64,000 nt of DNA from Atriophallophorus winterbourni (GCA_013407085.1 JACCGJ010012616.1:1-64000), one strand, 5' to 3'; positions 19,303-30,660 are shown, numbered from the stretch's first letter. Made by a program: numbers and translations. The notes: generated by a model not told the origin, from the letters alone.

Positions 19303-19928
19303 CTACCTACGTGCTTTTAACAGTGCTCGAATGTAGGAGTCAACAAAGCGTTCAGCTTGACCGTTGGATGGGGTGTAGTAGGGCGGAGACCGGAGGTGAT
19401 TAATATTGTGTGCTCTACAGAACTGTGTAAAAAGGGCGCAGAAGAATAGCGAACCGTTGTCGGAAACGATGATGTTTCTAGGCCATGTTGACTGAAGATT
19501 CGGTTTAATGCATTGATGGTAGCGGTTGCAGTTGGCGGGTTCACAGGAGTGATTCCTGGCCATTTTGAGTAAGCGTCAACAACAATGAGATAGAATGCAT
19601 TATCAACTGGACCGGCGAAATCCAAGTGTACTCGCTCCGAAGGTTGGGTTGTTGGCAGCCATGAAATTGGTTGTTGACGAGCGGGGGATTTTGCAGCTTG
19701 ATGGCACTCAGAGCAAGAACGAACCACATTTTCGGTAGCTTTGTCGATGCCCGGCCAGAAAACGCGAGATTTTGCGATGGTTTTCATTCGCCCGATTCCG
19801 CGATGTCCCCAATGGAGTTGTCCAAGAACTCGAAAACGGGCAGAAGTGGGGCTTATTACGCAGTCAGTATACATGATGCAATCATCAACGATAGAAAGCG
19901 ACCCACCTCGTCTCGAGAGGGCCTTCAA
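19303..19928 (-). pseudogene. Gypsy integrase, zinc-binding and catalytic core (minus copy)
   Basis: The frame 19928-19560 contains the H-H-C-C zinc domain (LHWGHRGIGRMK ... SCSECHQAAKSP) and the core start VHLDFAGPVDN with VVDAYSKWPG, retaining the first catalytic Asp. A frameshift near 19540-19560 moves the rest to 19303-19563, where NIIVSDNGSLFFCALF gives the second Asp and YTPSNGQAERFV gives the catalytic Glu. All three D, D, E residues survive, split over two frames, so one frameshift inactivates an otherwise well preserved integrase. Confidence 0.85.
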
Positions 19929-20109
19929 TCGAACCTCCGGAGTTTTCTTTCGCCATTGCTTTTGTGTTTATTCGATGGCTTTCCGGAGAATTGGGTCTGA
20001 TTTAGTTTCCCTCTTAATTTCCGTCAATGTGAACGGGAGTACTCTGACGGCATCAGATAATTGGCGATCGATTGTTTGCAAAGCTATGTTAGCAAATACA
20101 AAGTCTTCT

Positions 20110-21128
20110 TGCTGGTTAGCACGAAGTCATAGTGATCGCTGAATGTGTTTTGATACCCAAGGGAACGACGCGGGAGGACCCTTTTTCGTTTTTTGGTCTC
20201 TTTCGGTTGACTGTTTTCTAAAAGAACCCATCTTCGTGTCCTATGTTGTTGCATTGCTTGCATCAATAGGTTCTGTGGGAGCATTCTCGGTGAAAGTGCC
20301 ATTCTCCGCAATGTCTACATGGCTACGGTGGCTTAGATTTTTGAGCTGTGTTGAACAATTTTGGTTGTCGTGCTAGATGCGGAGACGGTTGTTGAGTGTT
20401 CTTCTGCTTTGGTTGATGTACGGCCTGGATTGTGAAATTTTCACGAATGTTCGACTGCACAATGGCGGAGTCGTTTTTAATGCTCATGAGACGTTGGTGT
20501 TCTTCTCCTATGGCTAGGAGCGTCATAGTTGTATCCTGTTCAAGATGATACAGTAAACACGTGCGAATATCTGTAAATCACGAGGATCGCAGACTGCTGA
20601 TAAAAGTGAGACGTTTAAATTGATCGTCAGGCAGCGAGCGCCATTTGAAGTGTTCACACTCTCTATTAACGTCTCCGAGATGTGTCACGAAATCCGTTGT
20701 TTCATTCATGAACAAATTAAGACAGCGGTAACGAATACTGAATAGAGATGATTGATCACAAATACATTGCTTGAGTGATTCAACTGGCTCTTCGAATATA
20801 CGGTCACGTGGGTTCTGAGGAAGAATTAAATTGAAACATTTTTATAATTCTGATGCACCCAATTTACGTAAGAGCAGTCGAACTTTGCAGTCATTTCCCA
20901 TGTCCTGAGGTCTATTCCGAATATATCTCCATAACGCCGGAACAACGTGCCGAAAGTCACACTTTTTTCCGGGTCGAAGTGAAATTCCATTATAGATGAT
21001 ATGAAAGATTCGGTAGGTGGAAATTTGTGATCATGCGAAGTAGAATTTGATTCTTTTATGTGGAGTAGATGTTCGAGCAGCTTTTGTAAAACAGACACTT
21101 CGGATTCAGCGGACATGATTGGAAACAT
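20110..21128 (-). pseudogene. Gypsy Gag polyprotein (minus copy)
   Basis: Gag starts just inside the 5' LTR. I favour the methionine at 21116 (MSAESEVSVLQKLLEHLL) over the one at 21128. Readable blocks: FDPEKSVTFGTLFRRYGDIF (to 20826), then in another frame ECEHFKWRSLPDDQFKRLTF (about 20640-20590), a stop near 20575, IGEEHQRLMSIKNDSAIVQS (20323-20526), and the zinc knuckle CRHCGEWHFHREC with a second CKQCN...H box (about 20330-20240). At least one frameshift and two stops. It ends at the deletion joint near 20110. Confidence 0.75.
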
Positions 21129-21141
21129 CTCGTCGCCATAT
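21121..21141 (-). other. Primer-binding region
   Basis: On the minus strand the 5' LTR ends ...CATAACA, and TGGCGACGAGATG follows after three bases. A TGG start directly after the LTR is the usual tRNA primer-binding layout. I cannot assign the tRNA. Confidence 0.5.
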
Positions 21142-21438
21142 TGTTATGTAGTGGCATTGTGAAACAGTTTTGCCAGGTGATCTACTAGATGATACGTGAG
21201 ACCAAGCCCAGTGAGATAGAAAGCAGAACAACACATGATGTCTACGAAATGACCAAGCCGAGACTCAGGACACAGGTTCGCAGGTCATAGAGCTTGAGAT
21301 GGTCAGTGGGGTGTACGAAGTAAACGATGATGTCATTGAAGCGTACGGTTGCCACGTGTCACAGCATGCATCCGAGATGTTCGTATAAGGACATTACTAA
21401 GGTCGTACGTGTCATGGGTGAGGATGCCTCAACCAACA
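21142..21438 (-). repeat. 5' LTR of minus-strand Gypsy
   Basis: 297 bp from TGTTATGTAGT to CCAACA on the plus strand, with TG/CA ends. It is shorter than its partner by about 20 bases because of deletions around 21290-21310 (the A-rich GTATAAAAAAGGGG of the other LTR is missing). Confidence 0.85.
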
Positions 21439-21443
21439 GTTAG
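21439..21443 (+). repeat. Target-site duplication, right (GTTAG)
   Basis: Second copy of the five-base target, directly followed by AGATAGCTGG of the interrupted CR1 endonuclease. Confidence 0.8.
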
Positions 21444-21935
21444 AGATAGCTGGAATGTCACTGGATCGCCGGGACCGTGCATCACGCGGAGGAGGCGTGG
21501 CACTATATTATGATCAGAGACTGAAATGCGGAGAAATCAAGGATTCCAACTTGGTGCTTCAGAAACACTATGGTTCTTGTTGTCAAACACTTCAATCGAA
21601 GTTCGCACAATCATGGTAATCTGTCTTTCACTACCTGGTCCCGAAATTGTATGATACTACTCTACTCGACATGCTACGCTTGATTGCCTCGAGACATCAT
21701 ACTAGAATCGTATTCATGGGAGACTTTAATCTGCCTAACTTGCTGAAGACTTACGAAATTTCTCAGACCTACAATGCTACCAACTTCCAGCAGCTCTTAG
21801 ATGATATTCCCTTGTTTAATCACGTGGAAATCAATACAAGATACCGAGGGTCAGATATGCCTTCAATGCTCGATCTGATTTTGAAAATTGATGAAGGCTC
21901 CGTCGAAAACATTACATACCATTGTCCTGCTATCC
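21439..21935 (+). pseudogene. CR1-like endonuclease, continuation
   Basis: After the Gypsy element the reading is AGMSLDRRDRASRGGGVALY, then LLDMLRLIASRHHTRIVFMG with GDFNLPNL (catalytic D-x-N at about 21720-21730) and TRYRGSDMPSMLDLILK, VENITYHCPAI. These are the central blocks of CR1-type endonuclease. The C-terminal SDH block that should follow is replaced at about 21930 by the N-terminus of an RTE-like LINE. Confidence 0.8.
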
Positions 21936-22024
21936 TCTTTGGGTACATGGAAATTAGGAATCAACCGACAAGCAGATTGTATTTTTTCGCACTGGCGAAT
22001 CGAAATACTAAACAACAAATTTGA
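21647..22024 (+). pseudogene. Chimeric open frame: CR1 endonuclease joined to LINE ORF2 start
   Basis: One uninterrupted 125-codon frame runs from CR1 endonuclease (MYDTTLLDML... to HCPAI) into the RTE-like LINE start (MEIRNQPTSRLYFFALANR). The joint lies within TGCTATCCTC (21929-21938), a decamer also present at the same place in LINE copy 1 just upstream of its methionine. It is a product of element fusion and has no expected function. Confidence 0.7.
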
Positions 22025-22433
22025 GTTCTGGAACTGGGAAACTGGAACGTCCGGTCCATGCTTCCAGGATTTCATGAAGACGTCTCGAATATCATAGGTT
22101 TAAGAAATTACGCCGTGATTAACAATGAGCTAAAAAGGCTGAATATCGACGTGGCTGCCCTGCAAGAGATGCGATCACCAGACACTGGTATACTAACAGA
22201 AAGAGAAAGGAAGGGGTTCCGATGAGCCTGGACTCCATGGAGTTGGGTTTGCCGTCCGAAGTGACTTACTAAAAGCAACATAACCGAGCAGCAGCGGGAG
22301 CGAACAAATTTGGCCTCTAAATCTGATGTGCATTATGGTACCATTACGTTGGTCAACTTTTATGTACCGACATCTCTGCGACGCCTGCTAAAAAAACTTT
22401 TTTTATGATAACCTCGCAACTGCCTTCAAAAAC

Positions 22434-22667
22434 GTGCCACAGAAAAACTGTGTAGTGGTACTGGGGGATTTCAATGCCAGAGTTGGTGTAGATTACGAGT
22501 ATTGGCAAAACTGTCCCGGAAGGTTCAGATTAGGTAAAACCAATGTAAATGGACAACGCCTTTTAGAAATGTGCACACTGTTCAGTCTGTTTTTAGTAAC
22601 ACATTCTTTCAATAAAAACCACAGCATAAAGTCATTTGGAAACATTCTCGCTATAAACACGCTATAA
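22434..22667 (+). pseudogene. LINE copy 2, APE endonuclease fragment
   Basis: Frame: PQKNCVVVLGDFNARVGVDY, then GRFRLGKTNVNGQRLLEMCT and LVTHSFNKN. It matches copy 1 at 13202-13390 almost residue by residue. The catalytic D-x-N is intact. A stop ends it at 22667, before the SDH block, which is partially readable at about 22735-22765. Confidence 0.75.
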
Positions 22668-24286
22668 GCTTGATTTTATTCTTGTTAAGCGCACTAATAT
22701 ATGAAGCGTGTTCCTCACGAGATCATATCAAAGCGAAGACTGCGACACTGATCATTCACTGGTCTGTGCAAAACTGAAGATTCCCCCACACTCACATATG
22801 CGAACCTAATCTTACTGCGCTATTCACAAAAGCCTTCACAGCAGAGTTCAACAAGAAAACCCCACTCGAATCTGCTTCCGAAAACTGGGAATAGATAAAA
22901 ATCTGCATATGACGAGTCGCACATTGAACTTTCAAACTGAAGGAGGCTCGAACGAGCGACTGGTTCGAAGCAAAAGATTCTGAGATGACTGATGTGTTGG
23001 ACGAAAACGCTAAGTATTCTTGAGTTTCAAAGTTATGCAAACTGATGAAAAATTACAACTTCTGAGAGCAGCTAAAAATAAGGTTCAGCAGACTGCAAGG
23101 TGATATGCAAACGACTATTGGACTGAAATTACCCTCTATATGAAAAAAGCTGCGGATACCGGAAATTTTCACGGTATCTATGATGTGATCAAGAGAGCCA
23201 TTGGCCCAAGCAAACTTAAAACAGCTCCCATTAAGTCTGTATCTGGTAACCAGATTGTCGACAAAACTCAACAGATGGGAAGATGTGTAGAGCACTACTG
23301 CTCTCTCTAGTCCAGGGACAGTAGGGTTCTACTCCATGCACTTGAAAATGTCGAACGGTTGCCGACCATTGAATATCTATATACTCCCCTTACCCTTGAT
23401 GAGCTGAATAGGACAATAGATCGCTCGGCGAATGTGAAGGCACCTGGTGACGACGGAATCCCACCTGAGCTCATCAAATGCTGTAGAGCAGCATTATTAC
23501 AAACTCTGCCATACTTGCCTCTGCAGTGCTAGCAGGCGGAGTGTGTCCCACAAGAGATGCGAGACACAAATTTCATAACGCTCATTAAGAATAAGGGTGA
23601 CACAGGCGACTGCAACAATTACAGAGGAATCTCCCTTCTGAAAGTTGTAGGCAAATTGTTTGCTAAAGTCTTACAAATCCGGTAACAAATGTCAGCTGAT
23701 TAAATTTACTCCGAATCACAATATGGCTTCCGCAAGGGATAACAACCGTTGACATGATCTTCTCCCTGAAAAAACTTTAAGAAAAGTGTCGGGAACAGCG
23801 TATGCCATTATACGCTGCTTTTAATGATTTAACTAAGGCATTCGACTACGCCAACAGGATATTTTCGAAATGTTTGATCTCATATGCTGCACCCCAACTC
23901 TGCTCAAACTCGTTATTTCGTTCCACTCAGGCATGAAAGGCTCAGTCCATTTTAACGTTTGCAGTTCAGAAGCCTTTGAGATTCGTTAAGGCGTCACACA
24001 AGGGTGTGTTCTTGCTTCCACGCTGTTCGGCATTTTCTTTGCTCTGCTTCTGAAGCACGCTTTTATGACAGGTTTACATACGCACGCGAAGTGATGATAA
24101 GCGTTTCAACCTAAACTGGTTGAGAGCACAAACCAAATTACGTAAATCCCTGACGAAGCCTTCATTTCTCACTCACAAGAGAACCTGGTGTACTGAGTTT
24201 CGTCTTTTGGGCTAACAATCAGCCTGAACAAGACCAAAGTCCTTGGTCAAGTGTATCGCCTCCAGTCATCACTGTAAACGGTCAGC

Positions 24287-24676
24287 TTGAATCAGTACAT
24301 CATGGAACCAATGCACCCACGCAAGACACGAACGGAAGCCGAATGCTTCCCATCTACACAGCATCCGTCGTATCTGAACATATCGTGGATGGACAGAGTG
24401 AAAAACGCTAAAGTGCTTTGCAAATCTTATCTACAAGGCATGTTCTCTCTATTGCGACAGCGCCGCTTGAGGTGGCTTGGTCATGTCTACAGAATGGAAA
24501 ATGATCGTATTCCGAAAAATCTACTCTATGGTGAGTTGCAACTAGCAAGTCGACCATTGGGCAGAGCGCACTCGCGGTACAAAGACGTTTGCAAAAGAGA
24601 AATGAAAGCTCTCGGCATTGACTCCGCGAGCTGGGATAACTTTCTCTTGACCATTCACTTTGGAGACATCGTGTAA
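24287..24676 (+). pseudogene. LINE copy 2, post-RT domain
   Basis: Translation: PSYLNISWMDRVKNAKVL, then LLRQRRLRWLGHVYRMENDR, IPKNLLYGELQLASRPLGRA, ALGIDSASWDNFLL. This is the better preserved version of the block seen at 11200-11568. The downstream Cys/His motif (CKRCRRDCSSLIGLF) is readable out of frame at about 24780-24825. Confidence 0.75.
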
Positions 24677-24914
24677 AGCGTTGTCTGGGGAGGAGCAGAT
24701 ACAGATTTTGGCTGCTGAACGAAGATCACGCCGCCTGGCGTGTAACTGATACCCTACAACAGAGTTCTGACCATCGTTGCAAGCGCTGCCGGAGAGATTG
24801 TTCCTCTCTAATCGGACTGTTTAGTTGTTGAAAAGCTGTAAAACATGAAAACTCATTCGAATGTGACGTACATCCAAGATCAACGTGGACCGAAGTAGGC
24901 CAACAATAAGGTCC

Positions 24915-25300
24915 AGCTCAGCTGGGCTTGTGGAATTCACTAGTGTATTCCGGAAGCTGGACTTTTTTGCTAGTCGATTTGAGATGTACGCCATGATAGA
25001 TAATAGAAGTGCATTCACACAACGAGCCAACGGATGTTACAACAATTTAACCCAAAATCTGGAACTCTCCCCGATGTTTTCAAATCATAATTTCGCAGGG
25101 GCCATTCTAATATTCTCTATATCGTTCATATTTTAGAATATCCACCGCCAAGGGAGCATGTCGTTCTAAGAGGATGAGATGATGACAACGCTATAGTGAT
25201 TTGTCTGAATATCAACCATTTAATTTAATTGAGAGAAAGTTTAGAACATTTTGATACTATTTAACGCATATCAAGTGTGGAACGCAATGAAGCAGTGGAA
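24915..25300. other. Unassigned stretch
   Basis: Contains an 83-codon open frame (24885-25136, plus) that begins inside the LINE 3' end; I recognise no domain in it. Nothing on the other strand. Confidence 0.3.
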
Positions 25301-25302
25301 AA

Positions 25303-25356
25303 AATGACGTCTACAATATCAACTGCAAGGGTTGTTCGGACAATGTTTCATGAGTT
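25303..25356 (+). pseudogene. Scrap of PLE GIY-YIG start
   Basis: Bases translate to KNDVYNINCKGCSDN, matching the Cys-pair entry to the endonuclease at about 5860-5885 (EKINCKGCSGV). Similarity ends abruptly, and the AT-rich repeat of 25366-25925 follows. Confidence 0.5.
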
Positions 25357-25365
25357 CATAATGGA

Positions 25366-25925
25366 AAATTATAAAATTATCATAATATCTATTGTTTACT
25401 GCTGTATGATTTATGGCTTCAGACTGTAATATATGTGAGAAATATTATCATGATAAGCAATATTGATAGTCACGAATGTAGTTGGATTGTATAGTTAAAA
25501 ATTGATGATTATTTTGTCTAGCATCCGAAAATTCATTCGAAGATGACCGTTATAGCGATCTAGATTGATGATTTTGATAATAATATATCACTTTCTTGTG
25601 AACTCTAAATTCTGGGAATGTGAGAGAAATTTCACTTTGTTATTGGAAAACTATTGTTTCGGTTAAACCAGGAATCGCTCTGTGATTATGTGGTCCAGCA
25701 TCGGGGCTGCTAGGGATAACCCTATTAATAATAGGTTCAAATTCACACCTCGTTTAATAACTTCTCACTGGGTCAAGTCTTAACTTAAACAAAATCCTAC
25801 GTGCAAACCAGACAAAGCAATCGGAAAAACATTGGTTCCCATGTAAAAACGCGGGGCCTGTGAGCCATAACACTACATTATTGAAGAGCCGCTTTGATTC
25901 ATTTTTCAATGCGTATGGTATTTCA
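25366..25925. repeat. Dispersed repeat D1, copy 1
   Basis: Aligns with 33503-33905 over its two ends (shared words ATCATAATATCTATTG, TTTCGGTTAAACCAGGAATC, GATTATGTGGTCCAGCAT, CGTGCAAACCAGACAAAGCA, AACGCGGGGCCTGTGAGCC). Copy 1 has about 170 extra bases in the middle (about 25480-25650). No coding motif I can name. Confidence 0.7.
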
Positions 25926-26560
25926 TATATGGCACGAAAGTGTACAGTTTTGAGTTAATTGGGTAAAGCAATAGATGACAGTGAGTTCAGCTTCAGTGAG
26001 CTTGAAACATTGGTAAAAATGTCAGAGATATATGCCACAATTATAGATGGTTCTTACAAAGAACAAACATTTACAAATAAAGTATCACTAACTCATTCTT
26101 GGCCAAATGCTGGAGTTGATTATAAACCAATATATTGTAGTGCTAAATCCCTTATCACTCATACACCGCAAACGGCTGTTTCCTGTCGTCAGGTGGGATC
26201 ACGTATAGTGAGCCTTGACAAAGTGGTGTTATGGTAAACAAATTGCAAAATGTAAACCATTTTTATATAGGATTCTTACAAATAACCAAGATGTTCATAT
26301 ACACAATCACAACTTGAATTCTGTCTGTACGCTCAAGGCGCATAAAACGACCAATTTATTGTAGTTTTCGTATTCCACTCACTCAACCGCCCACAACTAA
26401 CTTATATATGGACATCACGCAACTGCATAACTGACGACAGCATGGATGTCCCGGTTGACACTTCAATTTCATTTGTCTTTTGATTTTTAGCTAACCGTGT
26501 GAATACAATCCATAACCGACCTTGGCTCGTTTAGATGACCTAGAATATTGGACAAGGTGG
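25926..26560. other. Unassigned stretch
   Basis: One 92-codon plus-strand open frame (25959-26237) has ordinary amino-acid composition but no domain I recognise. No supporting splice or repeat context. Confidence 0.3.
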
Positions 26561-26569
26561 ACCTAACAG

Positions 26570-27255
26570 ATGCAGTGCCATACTTGTAGCATTAAGTTGG
26601 TGAACGTTTATGCAACGAAGCTCACTACAACTCCCGCTGAGGAAGACGCTTTTTATAATAGCTAAGAACAATCCTCAAAAGCGGGTCACCACATACTACA
26701 TACATACAGGTTATGTATCTTTGAGAAATGTTCACGGAAATTCCAGCTTTAATAGAACCAATGAAAATGTAGATCATATTTAGAACTGTGTATAGAGTTC
26801 AGCATTTTGTAGGAGTAACAATTTCATTCAAAAAAAACAGTATAAATTCACTTGGTATCAACATCGGTGGACGAATTAGCAACTGGTTGATCTTGTTGTT
26901 GTTAAGCGCGAATATGTAAAACGTACTTCTGATACGATACTATGAAAGCGGAGACTGTGATAATGGCCAATCATTTATTTGAACAAAACTAATGTCTACG
27001 TAGACTAGAGTTCACCGCGCAAAATTGTCGGATCAGCCAAGTATAGACGCCACTCGAGTGTGACTACCAAATGTAATTGTGTGATTTTCAAAAGCCTTCA
27101 CAACCGAGTTAAACAAAACCACTCTAATCGATTAAGCTTCAGAAAACTGAGAATCGCTAAAAAGCTGCATATACCAAGTCACAACTTGCACTTAGTGTCC
27201 AAAGACAGCTGGATAGATAGAGTGGATTAATCAACATTTTCTGAGGTGACTGCAG
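26570..27255 (+). mobile_element. RTE-like APE LINE fragment (endonuclease to linker)
   Basis: Decayed piece of the copy 1/2 family. At about 26600 the reading LVNVYATKLTTTPAEEDAF matches the endonuclease block TLVNVYAPTLSATPAEKDAF. Bases 26860-27000 match the LINE region just after the endonuclease (TTCTTGTTAAGCGCACTAATATATG in copy 2, with changes), and 27080-27240 matches 22820-22990. The catalytic GDFN block is missing. Confidence 0.6.
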
Positions 27256-27259
27256 TTTC

Positions 27260-28990
27260 CAACAGTAAAGTTGGAAGGCTATACAATCTCTCTCCCTCTC
27301 TTACTCATGCTGATTTTCAGTTCAATCACTGATTTATTGCATATGGTCGACGGCTCAATACACAGAAAATATTGCATGATGTATCAGCATCCAAATCGTC
27401 CTAACATACAGCTCACATCCATTTCCACTGAGTATTTTCAGGCTATTTACCATTGAAAAATGTTCTTTATATTCAGCCTTTTTAATTTGAAAATCAATAT
27501 TCGCTTATACCAAACACCATGAGAAAATCAGCACCTTAGCTTTTAATATAATGAGAAAACTACTGATTTTCATTTCACACAATGTGACCCAAAATGATTA
27601 TACATACTACAACGTTTCAACTAAGTCGCGAAACTGTTGGTTATATTTGCATAACATTTTTTCATTGTAAATCAAAACTTTTTCAGTGTTAGCTTAATTA
27701 TGTTGCCTAAGTACTACAATAATTTGAAAATATCGATGAAATATTTTGTTAAGATTAAAAAACTTATGAAACCCATTTCGTTGTGTAAGCAAAACAAGGT
27801 TATCTATTAGTGCAAAATTATATTTGCTTTGCATGAATGTTTTTTATCAATTTTTCTGAAAACGGAACGATTAAATTAAATTAATGAACAACACAGAAAC
27901 GTTTACAAAGACACACAAATCTAATCTTTTCACGTCCAGTCAAATATCCTGTGCGTAACACAGAATGTTTTATCATCTTGTTACAGGAAAAATAGTTTTC
28001 GTGGTTATTTGCATCCCATGCCTGCACGCTTTGCTATTACTTAAACGATAATAAAACTTATGATATAAAATTGTGATCTGCGTAATATAGCGGAGTTTGG
28101 CGTGAAGAGTTGAATCGATTAGCCTAAAGTTTACATACATATATGCATGTGTTCAATCATAAACTATATAACGATCACGGTAGGTTTAATACGTTTTGTA
28201 AATTCCATCATTTAGAACTTTGGCCACTCTGGCTTTTAATTTGCTAGGATATCTAATTGTGGTATATTGAATCGAATATGTGAGAATCATTGTGATTATA
28301 GAAAAATATTTGTGTAGAAAAGTTTACTTACAGGTTTGTCCAAGCAAATCGAATGTAAACTCAAAACTTTTTCTTCGCGAAACCTAGGTGGGGGTATGAA
28401 TTTAAATGTGAATATTTCAAACCATTCCTATTATCTAAATGCACGAAATTAAATGTGAATTTTACTATATATTTTACATGATTATCTCATCTGATTTAAT
28501 CGAATTTTCAGAATATTTCTAAGTCTTGATTTAGTATGATTATTCATGTTTATTGAACAAGTCGAAATTTGAATTAATTGCGCCTCCCTACAGGTAAATT
28601 TACCCAACTTGAATAATTTGTTAAGCTATAGCCAGGTAGATTGAAACTAATTTAATGTATGGCCTAATGGTCTGACAAAATTAGGTGGCTTCGTTAACTT
28701 TTGAACGAATGTTTCGACATTATATGTACCCAAATGTGATCGATTCGCTTAATTTGCATATAATACATAAGGTGATAATGTAGGCTATGCAACGCGTGTG
28801 TTGACTAAACAAATTTAGGTAAATCTCAACTCTCTTTGAGCATTTTGAATTAGTGGCAAATTGCTAATTAATAATATTTATGTGTGATAACAATCACGAA
28901 ATATTTGGAATAATTATAATTGAAAAATGAAGGTCAATAATATAAGTTTAACTAAACAACGGCGCAAACTGCTTTAAAAGAACTGGAAAC
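27260..28990. other. Unassigned AT-rich stretch
   Basis: No motif on either strand beyond short chance open frames. Confidence 0.4.
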
Positions 28991-29004
28991 TATTTAATCT
29001 TGCA

Positions 29005-29006
<2 letters not shown>

Positions 29007-29050
<44 letters not shown>
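29007..29050. repeat. (AT)n microsatellite
   Basis: Uninterrupted AT dinucleotides, next to a LINE fragment. Similar runs sit at 33466-33501, 36581-36619, 37540-37590, 39920-39955, 43196-43235, 44746-44783, 48154-48191, 51562-51598 and 54410-54460. Confidence 0.95.
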
Positions 29051-29052
<2 letters not shown>

Positions 29053-29064
29053 GAAAATATAAAT

Positions 29065-29375
29065 GTATGGATGATGGCATTAATAAAGTTAATGGTTCAA
29101 ACAAACTTAAAACGGCTCCCTTTATGTTTGTTTCGTAGTAGCTCGATTACTGACAATACCCAGCAGGTAGAAGGATGGGTGAAGCACTTTCCATCTCTCT
29201 ACTGCAAGGACACCACGGTTTGCAAATGAAAATGTTGAGCAGTTGTAAAGCTGTGAATATCTAAATGCTCCCTACATTTGATGAGCTCAATAGGCGGATA
29301 GACCGTGTTGCAACTTAGAAAGACGCTGACGACGCAAGAATTTCACCTGAGCTCATCAAATGCTGCAAAAAAGGC
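29065..29375 (+). mobile_element. RTE-like APE LINE fragment (RT N-terminus)
   Basis: Aligns with copy 2 at 23180-23490: AACAAACTTAAAACGGCTCCC, then a stop-ridden stretch including GAGGGATGGGTGAAGCACTT-type sequence, ATGAGCTCAATAGGCGGATAGA and CACCTGAGCTCATCAAATGC. It is cut on both sides, by the (AT)n run and by the 0.9 kb repeat array. Confidence 0.7.
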
Positions 29376-30660
29376 AATATATATGCTTATGTGTAAACAT
29401 GTTTTGACCTGACTTGTGTTTTCTTTGCAAAGGTTGACTGTTATGAAGTTGGAATAATTAGTCATATATATATAAATATGTTACTAGATTTTTTTAGTGA
29501 CAGGTATGAAAAATATCAGTGATATCAATATCAAATGATAACCCACCGCCAGTTGATAGTTCAGCTGAACCTGTTGGTGTGTGAATATATATTTTCAATA
29601 ATGAAATGTCAAAATAATTCAAATTCGGTTGATATTTGTGTTTTTGTTGGCTGATATATCACGTTTTGTAAATTAATCTTATAAAACAGCAACGTGATTA
29701 TGTGCATAAAATATGAATATATACTAATATTTATTGTTGTAGTTTTTTTATTATAGTTTAGATCGGTTTCATAGGTTCCATCAAATGTTTCACTAAATAA
29801 TAATATTCAATGTCATGTGATTTGATCTAACGGGCTAACATGTTATCACGTTGCAACCGTAGAAACAGCGTATTTCACAATATTAGTCGACTAATATACA
29901 GTGTAATTTTGGAGAATATCGCTAAGTGTCATTCAATCAAATATTTCTTTATGCTTGAAAATCTAGTTAATATTTTTACTGACTGCACAACGCAAATCGT
30001 GATATATCGTTGAACAGAATATTGTTAGGACTTTAAGTTCATATCCCATAGAAAAGTTTGAAAGCTTAATTTCAAGCGAAGATATGATTCACTGAAATTT
30101 GAATGAATAATGGAGATCTTAAAACAAAATTTCAAAATAATACGAAATAAAATATTCCTTTCAACTTCAAATCATCACATAATATATTTTCGGATTATTA
30201 ATTCAATTTATACGATGGTAACGAATTTTTTGAACAGCGCAATTTATGCGAAGCGTAAAGGAAATCATTCACAATTTTTGATATTCTGGATTACATTACC
30301 TAAGATATAAACATTTTTCAACGTGAACTGGTATTTTAGTACAAATCAAGATTTTTTGAAGTTGGAATAATTTGACATATTTATAAAACTATGTCAACAC
30401 ATTTGTTAGTGATAGGTAGGAAAAATATGGATGATAACCCACCCTTTGCTTGAGCCGGAACTGATAGTATGTGAAAATTGTAAAATAATGAAATGTTATA
30501 ATAAGTCAAATTCAGTTGACGTTTATGGTTTTGTTGGCTGATATACAAAGTTATGTAAATTTAATTTTAATAGTTAGCAGTGCGATTATGTGCATACATA
30601 AGGAATCTCAACAAATGTTTTTGTTTTTGTTGGGATAAATTTTTTTAGTCGGTTTCATAA

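Larger units (their letters stand above)
18438..21438 (-). mobile_element. Gypsy (K02A2.6-type) LTR element, minus strand, deleted internally
   Basis: A 3,001-bp LTR retrotransposon bounded by TG...CA LTRs (TGTT/AACA ends) and a GTTAG duplication. Read on the minus strand: 5' LTR (21142-21438), primer-binding region, Gag (about 21116-20200), then directly the end of RNase H/linker and integrase (about 20110-18970), polypurine tract, 3' LTR (18438-18755). Protease, RT and nearly all RNase H are absent, removed at about 20110. It could only have moved with help from a complete copy unless the deletion came later. Confidence 0.85.
21930..24910 (+). mobile_element. RTE-like APE LINE, decayed (copy 2)
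   Basis: Plus-strand copy of the family at 11096-14617, lacking the 5' leader. In order: ORF2 start (21948), endonuclease (to about 22790, with ALQEMRSPDTG at 22158 and VVLGDFNARVGVDY at 22449), linker/RT N-terminus (22800-23300), RT motifs 1-2 (23520-23690), motif A (DLTKAFDY at about 23830), motif B (TQGCVLASTLFGIFF, about 24000), post-RT block (24330-24680) and C-terminal Cys/His tail (about 24770-24830). Many stops. The YADD box is not readable. Confidence 0.75.

Noticed and set aside
19671..20376. Plus-strand frames of 77-133 codons in the minus-strand Gypsy
   Set aside because: Antisense to Gag and integrase; no motif of their own.
24885..26237. Frames 24885-25136 and 25959-26237 as possible host exons
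   Set aside because: No domain, no clear splice context, and both lie between retroelement scraps. I keep them as unassigned.
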